DNA of 64,000 bases from Shewanella metallivivens. GTDB taxonomy: Bacteria > Pseudomonadota > Gammaproteobacteria > Enterobacterales > Shewanellaceae. Below are positions 27,501 through 33,524 of this stretch, one piece after another. Location: the NCBI RefSeq assembly GCF_028750675.1, contig NZ_JAQQPZ010000002.1, forward strand, positions 497,800 through 561,799, given 5' to 3'. Under the pieces are notes generated by a model. It saw only the letters and a program-made list of their open reading frames with translations, was not told the DNA's origin and made no database searches. Each line of letters begins with the position of its first letter. The stretch's first letter is position 1. The position numbers and the translations under genes were made by a program.

Positions 27501-27971
27501 ACCTGTGGTTTCAACGACTCCCCAATCGCCAAATGCGCGCCACTGTTGCAATAAATCGACTGTGGTTGTGCCAGATTGGTAATCACGATAATAGATATCG
27601 TAATTCATTAACGCACCACTAGAGCGCGTAATCGGGATAGAGGTTCTTTTTTTGCTGTTAATCACCTGAGCAGGAAACAAATCTATGTCAGCGGTAAGAT
27701 AAAGACGTTGTGTTTCGTAACTATATTCACAAGTGACGGCTTGTAAATTACAGTAATCAACACGACCATTTAAGCCACTGGCATACTCAGCTAATGATGA
27801 GGTGCCCAAAACGTCTTCGCTACTCCAAAAATGATTTTGAATACGGTTAAATTCTATTAGTTGGTTAACTTGGACGCCATTAAGATACACATCCAAATAT
27901 AAGGTTTCAGCTGAGGCTACACTGGTGTATGAGCATGCTGCGACTAAGATAACGTTGGTTAGTTTTTTCAT
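24582..27971 (-). CDS. Outer-membrane fimbrial usher with three tandem C-terminal domains
   Basis: The usher forms the outer-membrane pore that takes subunits from the chaperone and assembles the fibre. Residues 1-21 are a signal peptide; about 22-140 form the N-terminal chaperone-binding domain; about 150-650 are the beta barrel with plug. Ushers in the family normally end near residue 800. Here the C-terminal domain is present three times (about 677-755, 761-838, 844-921), each starting like IVNDEQGQPIPVGA and ending IGPLVC, then comes a Thr/Gln/Asn-rich tail of about 200 residues to residue 1129. The total is about 300 longer than usual. It starts 2 bp after the chaperone stop. Confidence 0.92.
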   Translation of the reverse strand: MKKLTNVILVAACSYTSVASAETLYLDVYLNGVQVNQLIEFNRIQNHFWSSEDVLGTSSLAEYASGLNGRVDYCNLQAVTCEYSYETQRLYLTADIDLFPAQVINSKKRTSIPITRSSGALMNYDIYYRDYQSGTTTVDLLQQWRAFGDWGVVETTGNYRKQLGGSHNSFVDEGMIRYDSFWQYNDEENMRYWRVGDMISGGNPWARQVRMGGIKLSRRFELDPQFISYPYPEFIGSAVLPSDIEVFVNNYKMYSGNVEPGNFILDSEPTVNGFASASIVTTDIYGQAVSRDLQFYVAPELLKQGVYDYDLNLGVLRQGFGLDSFDYDSNLTAIADVRYGLTDSMSVSSHAELSKDVYNLGFGTDFTLGNLGVFSFAAAHGQDKNSSGWLGLAGYRFQANNWGVSAQLKQQQQGYRDTGSTQFVSQIEREVQANAAYSFDNGVSVGMGYFDITKFDDDDRRLVSAFYNQSIDTASISASVNWDPDRDDVSVGLNFSMPFGTRSRASVSHVRDNKGEDRTVASASFARNGNRGFRGNVSNVVGTSDFSANGSWRGDKVELTGGYYNRGGSSGHWGQASGSLIWSNSRFLLGNRVADTFAVVSTGGIADVPVLIENQQVGESDDDGMLLVTGLASYNPVNISINTKSLPLDTNVVNDQIQVMAAENHGVDVDFELYQTKAAIVIVNDEQGQPIPVGALATLNGEQNGDFVGWDGELYLEKLQDNNTLTLVWDGKQCVLEFAYSKQEDDIPVIGPLVCATEDANALVMINDQQGQPVPAGTLAIINDQLEPKVVGKNGQLSLSSLRTQNIITLNWADQQCSAEFSYRKTDEQTPVIGPIICEPKQFIATVIVNDSKGNPIPAGASAIINSDKQPQTVAHHGEVYPQALQAQNQMVLQWDNKQCSVEFSYTQINHQKAIIGPLVCEQSDSMVNVTSPEAIHTPKSEVVKVINTVAIDVEPTHVIEKTHSDEQTQTLVNPEAAVNTQASMIEQHQGSIDLEFITVTVQQVASQLVLSAQIHETASTTKEAVKQTYTANTPRLILSSNADSQFNPINNALLTQNKVSDVYLLTNDIASKAGMPNAPNWDKARWLDYTNIDLVPHHDSTQQAPPQPDLFFKQRANNITQQSKGETV
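25209..25943 (-). repeat. Three tandem copies of the usher C-terminal domain
   Basis: Units of about 83 residues at 25707-25943, 25458-25691 and 25209-25442. All share N-D-x-x-G-x-P-(I/V)-P-(V/A)-G, a Trp or Leu then QC or VL before EFxY, and V/A-I-G-P-(L/I)-(V/I)-C at the end. The copies have diverged in sequence, so the triplication is not recent. Confidence 0.88.
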
Positions 27972-27973
27972 CG

Positions 27974-28711
27974 TTACCTCCCATCGTGGTTAATCTCCAC
28001 ATCGACACCATTGATTTCTGCGAATAGTTTCGACGAAGAGGTAATCGCAACGGGTGATACTTCAAACGCTGCCTGAGTGTTGGCTGGTACGTAACCCAGT
28101 AAGCCACCAAACACAACGCTCTGTGTGTTGCCGTCGTTGCTGTAACGTACTTTAGAGATTCTGGCGTGCCCGTTTGCTTGATTGTTGAAGACCAACTGAT
28201 TGGTTTTGTGATTGTATGAATAGCTTAATGCACGGTTCCAGATACTGGTTAATTGCTCAAAATTATCTGTGCGTGCCACTGACAAGTCTGGACCACCAAT
28301 AAACAAAGGTAAGGCATAACGCACTTGCAGCAATAAGCCTTGTTCTGATGTGTTTTGCATATCAGGAATTTCATCCAAAAATACTCGATATAAGCGTTCA
28401 TTATTGATGTCACTTGCAGGGCCAGTATTAACGATACGAACCACCTGCTGTTTACCCGGTAAAATGTTGAGGGATGATGGGCTGACCACCACTTTAGGCT
28501 TGTCTTGAGTGTTGTTGTGTGTATCCCAATGTCGCACACGAACTTGAATCTTCATGGTGGTGTTACTGTTATTTTGCAGTTTCAGTAAAGCGGCTTTTTC
28601 GCCTGGGGCAATATCAATATTTACCGGTGAAATCAATAATTCGGCAGCGGTAAGGCTAAAAGGGTTTATGACCATTAAGCTGGCTAATATAAGCAATACT
28701 AAATGCTTCAT
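27974..28711 (-). CDS. Periplasmic fimbrial chaperone
   Basis: A 245-residue PapD/FimC-like chaperone that stabilises subunits by donor-strand complementation and carries them to the usher. It has a signal peptide (residues 1-23), LLISPVNIDIAPGEKAALLKLQN at the first strand, and RLYRVFLDEIP with the conserved basic and acidic residues of the domain-1 subunit-binding cleft, then a second domain. Length is normal. It lies between the subunit genes and the usher, with 2 bp to the usher start. Confidence 0.9.
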   Translation of the reverse strand: MKHLVLLILASLMVINPFSLTAAELLISPVNIDIAPGEKAALLKLQNNSNTTMKIQVRVRHWDTHNNTQDKPKVVVSPSSLNILPGKQQVVRIVNTGPASDINNERLYRVFLDEIPDMQNTSEQGLLLQVRYALPLFIGGPDLSVARTDNFEQLTSIWNRALSYSYNHKTNQLVFNNQANGHARISKVRYSNDGNTQSVVFGGLLGYVPANTQAAFEVSPVAITSSSKLFAEINGVDVEINHDGR

Positions 28712-28722
28712 GTTGTTTCTCC

Positions 28723-29232
28723 TTAAAAAATAAGTACAACCTCTACGCTGTCTTGGTAGTTACCTGTAGAGGGAGTCACTGCTTGTGGCGCAATAGCTGC
28801 ATAGATTGGCAGCCATTCAAACAAACCACTGGCAGTCCCGCTTATCGCATTAGCGTTGTCCCATACTTGCGAACGTCCAGGGTCTTGAAATAGTTGATAA
28901 GGCACCATTTCACCGGTGACGTTATTGAGTAACTTACGGTTACTACTGTCGGTGCCGTTTAACCCATTACCAAGTTCAATTCGGTAACTTAAATTGGGGG
29001 AACATCTAAAGCCAATAGAACCACTTCCGGGTGTCGACGTGGCTTGTGCTCCATAAGTTAAACTGCTCAGTTCACCAAAATTAATCACACCAAATGCCGT
29101 GGCACCGCTGCCGTTGTCTAGCACACAACCTTGTTCTATTTGGATGCTGATTTCACTCACATCTTGCGCTTGTTCTGCAACAACAATTAGCGGGGTCATA
29201 GCAAGTAGTGCGATTAATGTCTTGGTCATCAT
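28723..29232 (-). CDS. SCPU-domain fimbrial subunit
   Basis: A single-domain spore coat U-type subunit of 169 residues from the ATG at 29232. AGGA lies about 8 nt upstream; the in-frame ATG at 29268 has no ribosome site and would put a polar extension before the signal peptide. The signal peptide is MMTKTLIALLAMTPLIVVAE. The mature part has EQGCVLDNG and FRCSPNLSYRIEL, an apparent Cys pair, and ends YQDSVEVVLIF. Such subunits polymerise through the chaperone-usher route. It is the second subunit gene of the operon. Confidence 0.88.
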   Translation of the reverse strand: MMTKTLIALLAMTPLIVVAEQAQDVSEISIQIEQGCVLDNGSGATAFGVINFGELSSLTYGAQATSTPGSGSIGFRCSPNLSYRIELGNGLNGTDSSNRKLLNNVTGEMVPYQLFQDPGRSQVWDNANAISGTASGLFEWLPIYAAIAPQAVTPSTGNYQDSVEVVLIF

Positions 29233-29300
29233 TGTTTCATCCTCGTTTGATGAAGAATGCGGCGTCATTTACTGAGATTAAATGACGCCCTGCAGGTTGA

Positions 29301-29837
29301 TTACCACGAGATGGTCATACGTACAGTATCTAAGTAGTTACCCGCTGCTGGGGTGGTTTGTCCTGCCAAAACACGACCATAAATCGTTAATGGTTGCGCA
29401 GCGCCAGTTCCGGTTAAAGCTTGTGACTGTGGACCTTCCCCCCAACGCACAGAGCGCGCTGCATCTTGATAAAGCTCATAGTTCACAAAATCTAAACCAC
29501 CGCGAGATACACGACGTTGGCCGGCCTGCGGGTTTGAACCATCATCAAGCGCTACGCTATAGGCTAAGCTGGTATTACAGGTGAGCTCGATACTACCTGT
29601 TCCTGCTGAGCCAGCAGACTCGGCATCAATAAACAGGTCTAAATTACTTTGTTCACCAAAGTCGACTGAGCCAAATTTATTAATACCGGCACCGGCATCT
29701 GCGGTACCGTTTACGGCACAGCCTTCACCTATAACCAGTGATACATCAACATCACCACGTATTTCACTTGCAAATGATGGGCTCATCGCTACTGAAGAAG
29801 ATAATAATGCTGCGATTGTGATATGTAGTTTTTTCAT
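29301..29837 (-). CDS. SCPU-domain fimbrial subunit, probable major subunit
   Basis: A 178-residue exported subunit: signal peptide to about residue 23 (SPSFASE), then GEGCAVNGTADAG and LTCNTSLAYSVAL with the paired cysteines, PLTIYGRVLAG, and the end YLDTVRMTISW. As first gene of the operon, right after a sigma-54-type promoter, it is the likely main fibre subunit. GAGGTG precedes the ATG. The next subunit gene lies about 70 bp downstream. Confidence 0.9.
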   Translation of the reverse strand: MKKLHITIAALLSSSVAMSPSFASEIRGDVDVSLVIGEGCAVNGTADAGAGINKFGSVDFGEQSNLDLFIDAESAGSAGTGSIELTCNTSLAYSVALDDGSNPQAGQRRVSRGGLDFVNYELYQDAARSVRWGEGPQSQALTGTGAAQPLTIYGRVLAGQTTPAAGNYLDTVRMTISW

Positions 29838-29892
29838 ATGTCACCTCAGTGTTGTTTTAAATTAAGAGTTATTTTGAACTCGATTAAGGTAT

Positions 29893-29908
29893 TGCAGGTA
29901 CGGTGCCA
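29893..29908 (-). promoter_or_regulatory. Sigma-54 promoter of the SCPU fimbrial operon
   Basis: Read on the minus strand, TGGCACCGTACCTGCA matches the TGGCACG-N4-TTGC consensus at all but two of the fixed positions, with GG and GC spaced correctly. A start site near 29882 would leave about 45 nt of leader before the first subunit ATG at 29837. Confidence 0.8.
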
Positions 29909-29992
29909 ACTCCTGACAAAATATTAAGTTATTGTTTAATAATCATTTTATCTAATTAAAGGTTTGGGTTGTGCTTTAACACTGAGGGTGGC

Positions 29993-30026
29993 TTGCAAAA
30001 TGCAACGCTACATTCGCATTTTGCAA
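29993..30026. promoter_or_regulatory. Pair of enhancer-type palindromes upstream of fimbrial promoter
   Basis: Two sites: TTGCAAAATGCAA (29993-30005), a perfect TTGCA-N3-TGCAA palindrome, and TCGCATTTTGCAA (30014-30026). Their centres are 21 bp apart, two helical turns, about 105 and 126 bp upstream of the -12 GC. The same motif occurs before three other sigma-54-type promoters in this window. Confidence 0.75.
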
Positions 30027-30356
30027 AGGATGAAAAATATACGAGGGCTTAATTGTTAATGGACATTATTTGATGAAGTTTAAGAGTGATCGCGGATATA
30101 TAGCCATAGCACCATTAACAATACACTCGCTTGTGTAATGTTATTGAAAGCCATTGATGGGTAATTGGCGTGTATTAGCACTAAAGCAGAATAGAATTGG
30201 TTTAGCTGGATGAGATGAAGAGTACAGAAGTTAACGATCTACTGACCATTATGTATTGGAGGCATGGTAATTGAGTAATTGTTAAACATTATAAGCTTAC
30301 CTGTTAACGATTTTCTGGTTTTGATAAATTAAGTTTACTGCTAAAACTTATTCATT
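30027..30356. other. Gene-free stretch between fimbrial enhancer and regulator gene
   Basis: About 330 bp of AT-rich DNA with no gene or motif I can support beyond the hairpin that follows it. Confidence 0.4.
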
Positions 30357-30406
30357 AATTTGTGTCTTAATCAAATTACCCAAGAGATTTAATTAAGACA
30401 CAAATT
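30357..30406 (-). terminator. Long inverted repeat after the sigma-54 regulator gene
   Basis: A 15-bp perfect stem (AATTTGTGTCTTAAT with its complement) encloses a 20-base loop, about 30 bp past the stop of the regulator gene. The stem is AT-rich and no clean T run follows, so it is a probable but not classical terminator. Confidence 0.5.
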
Positions 30407-30438
30407 CGTCATCGCCAACAAATAACATATTTTTTAAT

Positions 30439-31869
30439 TTAATTTTCAACCCAGCTTTTCATTTTTCGGTATATCGTCGATGCACTTATACCGAGGTACG
30501 CAGCTGCAAGCGGTATATTGCCATCACACTGGTTTATGGCATCCTCAATGGCATTTTTTTCAACGACCCACAGTTGTATAATATTGTTGTTTGGCTCAGG
30601 TTGTACTTTAACATTTGTATTCACATCTTTAGCTGAATGGGGCTGTGAGATGTGATTGTGCAAAGGATGCTGCTGTTGATTGACAACACTATGACCAAAA
30701 TTATTGGGTAGCATGTCTTGTTGGACACTTTGACCATCATAAATCACTACGATATTTTCTATCACATTTTGTAATTCACGAATGTTACCGGGCCAATCAT
30801 ATTGTCTAAACGTTTGTTTTACATCTTCGCTAAAGCTCTGAAATTTTTTGTTATTTTCAGCTGATTTTGCCATTAAGATATGATTAGCTAATAATAAAAT
30901 ATCATCACCCCGTTCGCGCAATGGCGGTAACGTTACAGGGATCACATTGAGGCGATAATATAAATCTTCACGGAAACGCCCCTCGCCGACTTCAGCGGCA
31001 GGATTACGGTTGGTTGCACATACAATCCGCACATCACTTTGTAATACTTCATTGCTGCCGACTTTACAAAAGGTACCCGTTTGTAAAAAACGTAATAATT
31101 TGGCTTGAAGATTTAATTGCATCTCACAAATTTCATCTAAAAATAGTGTGCCACCGTTAGCCACCTCAACAGCCCCTTTTCTATCGGTAAGCGCACCACT
31201 AAAGGCACCTTTTACATGGCCAAAAAATTCAGATTCAAATAATTCTGCTGGTATTGCTGCACAGTTAATCGCAATAAAAGGCCCATTATTACGCGCGCTG
31301 GCTTGATGGAGCCCTAATGCACAGACTTCTTTACCCGTACCACTTTCACCTGTAACAAAGACACTGGCTTTACTGCGAGCTGCACTTTCTAATAAGCGAA
31401 ATACCGTGTGCATTGACAAGGATTCACCAATAAAATTTTGTCTATCAAGTGACGTCGATTCGGGTTCAACTTCAACGATTTCTAACTCTTGGTGTTGTTG
31501 TTTAATTGCGTTTGAAACCGAGGTGATTAAGCGCTCAGAAGTAAACGGTTTCTCGATAAAGTCATAACCACCTAATCGCATCGCATCAACGGCTATATCA
31601 ATAGAACTATTAGAAGTGATGATAATAACTTTGGCTGAAACTTCTTGTTTATTAACATATTTAAGGACTTCTAAACCACTAATATCAGGTAAACATACAT
31701 CTTGAACTAATACTGCAGGCATCTTCGCTTTAATGGCAACTAATGCAGAATACCCATCCACAAAATGTTCAGTCTCAAAACCGGCTTTTTGCAACTGGCT
31801 GCAATACAAAGCGCCACTCGACAAGCTGTCTTCTACGACGTACACCAGTGGCTTATTAGTGGTATCCAT
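30439..31869 (-). CDS. Sigma-54 response regulator (LuxO/NtrC type)
   Basis: A 476-residue enhancer-binding activator. Order: receiver (1-125) with acceptor Asp in VLVQDVCLPD and the KPF motif; AAA+ domain (about 145-375) with Walker A GESGTGKE, the sigma-54 contact loop GAFSGA (a Ser form of GAFTGA), Walker B GGTLFLDEI and RFREDLYYRLNV; and a C-terminal Fis-type helix-turn-helix (IPLAAAYLGISASTIYRKM). An Asn/Gln-rich linker precedes the helix-turn-helix. The Hpt gene 9 bp upstream suggests it is the phosphate acceptor of a LuxU-like relay. Its own operon and the fimbriae have matching sigma-54 promoters and palindromes, so it probably also activates its own gene. Confidence 0.93.
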   Translation of the reverse strand: MDTTNKPLVYVVEDSLSSGALYCSQLQKAGFETEHFVDGYSALVAIKAKMPAVLVQDVCLPDISGLEVLKYVNKQEVSAKVIIITSNSSIDIAVDAMRLGGYDFIEKPFTSERLITSVSNAIKQQHQELEIVEVEPESTSLDRQNFIGESLSMHTVFRLLESAARSKASVFVTGESGTGKEVCALGLHQASARNNGPFIAINCAAIPAELFESEFFGHVKGAFSGALTDRKGAVEVANGGTLFLDEICEMQLNLQAKLLRFLQTGTFCKVGSNEVLQSDVRIVCATNRNPAAEVGEGRFREDLYYRLNVIPVTLPPLRERGDDILLLANHILMAKSAENNKKFQSFSEDVKQTFRQYDWPGNIRELQNVIENIVVIYDGQSVQQDMLPNNFGHSVVNQQQHPLHNHISQPHSAKDVNTNVKVQPEPNNNIIQLWVVEKNAIEDAINQCDGNIPLAAAYLGISASTIYRKMKSWVEN

Positions 31870-31878
31870 GGCAACTCC

Positions 31879-32247
31879 CTATTCAGCTATCGAGCTGATA
31901 TGTACTTTATATTCGATTAAAGTCGCGTCAATAATGTTAATTAACGTTAATGTGGCAGGTATAAATGATTGTTCAGCGTTAAGTTGATAAACAAAACTGG
32001 CACTTTGAGATAATCGTTCTGCACCATATAAGGCTGCCGTATTTTTTAATATGTGGGTAGCATTGTTAATGGCTTGGAAAGCATGATTATCAACGGCAGC
32101 ACTGATATCGGCATGCAATTGTTTGAGTTCTTGTTCAAACAACACAAGCAAGTGTTGGTAGGTATCACTACCGAGATCAGACTTTAACTTGTCGAGTGTG
32201 CTGAGTTGCATCATAGGGTACGCACTGAACTCGGTGTGTTGTGACAT
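31879..32247 (-). CDS. Stand-alone histidine phosphotransfer (Hpt) protein
   Basis: A small cytoplasmic Hpt protein (122 residues from the ATG at 32247; 129 if started at 32268). The phospho-His is in ATHILKNTAALYGAERLS. GGGG lies 6 nt before the 32247 ATG, while the 32268 ATG has no ribosome site. It would carry phosphate between hybrid kinases without Hpt (33525 and 35891 here) and the sigma-54 regulator encoded 9 bp downstream, the LuxU/LuxO arrangement. Confidence 0.85.
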   Translation of the reverse strand: MSQHTEFSAYPMMQLSTLDKLKSDLGSDTYQHLLVLFEQELKQLHADISAAVDNHAFQAINNATHILKNTAALYGAERLSQSASFVYQLNAEQSFIPATLTLINIIDATLIEYKVHISSIAE

Positions 32248-32302
32248 GTTGAACCCCGTATTCATCATATATTTAAGGTGAACTTGTTATACAAGGATAT
32301 TC

Positions 32303-32317
32303 GCAATTGGCGTGCCA
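32303..32317 (-). promoter_or_regulatory. Sigma-54 promoter of the Hpt/regulator operon
   Basis: Minus-strand TGGCACGCCAATTGC matches the TGGCACG-N4-TTGC consensus with no mismatch. The start site would be near 32291, leaving a leader of about 23-44 nt before the Hpt gene. This places the sigma-54 regulator gene itself under sigma-54. Confidence 0.85.
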
Positions 32318-32412
32318 AATCGCGAAGTAAAATAAAATCAACAAATATAATATCTTACAACGGTTTTATACAATGAAAAATAGAAAGCTTATCAATAAAT
32401 TCGCATATTGAT

Positions 32413-32425
32413 TGGCATTTTGCAA
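32413..32425. promoter_or_regulatory. Enhancer-type palindrome upstream of Hpt/regulator operon
   Basis: TGGCATTTTGCAA, one base from the perfect TTGCATTTTGCAA. Its centre is about 116 bp upstream of the -12 GC of the sigma-54 promoter, matching the geometry at the other three promoters. Confidence 0.7.
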
Positions 32426-32472
32426 ATCATTATGCGAGTAGAAGCCTATCGCAGAAGTGTGTAATCTTATTG

Positions 32473-33282
32473 TTAGCGCCATAAACTTAAACTTTTCTCT
32501 AAGGTTTGTGGCTTACCTAATAAATACCCCTGGACGACATCGCAGCCAAGTTGGCTTAGAATATGTAATTGATTTTCAGTTTCAACCCCTTCTGCCACAA
32601 TATGCAACCCTAAGCGCTGCGCCATAGCAATAACGGCACTGCATAAAGTAAAGTCTTCATTATTATCGGTAATTCCACTGACAAAACTACGGTCAATTTT
32701 GAGTCCGTCAATATTAAATTTTCGCAATAAGCTTAATGACGCAAAGCCAGTACCAAAATCGTCTAACCAAATTTGGACATCTTCCTGCTTAAAGGCATTA
32801 AACACTTTACAAATTGTCTGAGGGTCATTGATTAATGCAGTTTCTGTTAATTCTAATTTGATTGCCGAAGGTGGGATATTAAGTTCAATAATTAATGACA
32901 TAAGCTGTTCATATACGTTGGTATGTAAAAGCTGTACTGGAGATACATTCAACGATAAACAAATGTTTTCCATACCATGATTACGCATGCGTTTTAGATC
33001 TAATAATGCTTGTTGAAAAATCCAGCTACCCAATTCTAAAATTTGACCACTTTGTTCTGCACAAGGAATAAAATCACAAGGTGATATCACCCCAAATGTG
33101 GGTGATTCACAGCGTACTAATGATTCAAATCCAACAATTTTACCGCTTTGAACTGATATAAGAGGTTGGTATACCATGCTAAAACAATGCTGTTTTAGTG
33201 CCACATCAATGACATCGGTTAATTTATTCCAGTTTGAATTACTCGCATCCTCGTTTATAACAGTATTTTTTTTGGCATACAT
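32473..33282 (-). CDS. EAL-domain c-di-GMP phosphodiesterase
   Basis: A single-domain cytoplasmic EAL protein of 269 residues; EAL enzymes hydrolyse c-di-GMP to pGpG. The signature reads ESL rather than EAL (GFESLVR), but the catalytic Glu stays. The other active-site elements are present: LSLNVSP, LELTETAL, WLDDFGTGFASL, LKIDRSF and VAEGVETENQL. So it is probably active. The ATG at 33282 has GGAG 6 nt upstream; the in-frame ATG at 33303 lies only about 10 nt from the predicted sigma-54 start and has no ribosome site. It is alone in its transcription unit. Confidence 0.88.
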   Translation of the reverse strand: MYAKKNTVINEDASNSNWNKLTDVIDVALKQHCFSMVYQPLISVQSGKIVGFESLVRCESPTFGVISPCDFIPCAEQSGQILELGSWIFQQALLDLKRMRNHGMENICLSLNVSPVQLLHTNVYEQLMSLIIELNIPPSAIKLELTETALINDPQTICKVFNAFKQEDVQIWLDDFGTGFASLSLLRKFNIDGLKIDRSFVSGITDNNEDFTLCSAVIAMAQRLGLHIVAEGVETENQLHILSQLGCDVVQGYLLGKPQTLEKSLSLWR

Positions 33283-33324
33283 AGTTAGCTCCAAGACAGT
33301 CATTGTAAATGTAATAAATACAGA

Positions 33325-33339
33325 GCAAGACTTGAGCCA
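33325..33339 (-). promoter_or_regulatory. Sigma-54-type promoter of the EAL gene
   Basis: Minus-strand TGGCTCAAGTCTTGC has TGGC, TTGC and correct spacing but differs from TGGCACG at two positions. The predicted start near 33313 fits the ATG at 33282. Confidence 0.65.
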
Positions 33340-33430
33340 ATAGCCACATCAAGCGGCGTCAATTAAGCAATTGATTTCAAAATGTTATTTTATCACTTTT
33401 ATGAGTTTGTCATTTTAAATAATAACAATG

Positions 33431-33462
33431 TTGCAAGTTGCTAGAATGTTTGCATTTTGCAA
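33431..33462. promoter_or_regulatory. Enhancer-type palindromes upstream of the EAL gene
   Basis: A perfect TTGCATTTTGCAA (33450-33462) and a degenerate TTGCAAGTTGCTA (33431-33443), centres 19 bp apart, about 111 and 130 bp upstream of the -12 GC. The paired layout mirrors that at the fimbrial promoter. Confidence 0.7.
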
Positions 33463-33524
33463 ATCATAATTCAAAGCAAATAGTGACCCAACAGCAGTAA
33501 GCAATGTTGACTGAGAGTATTGAG

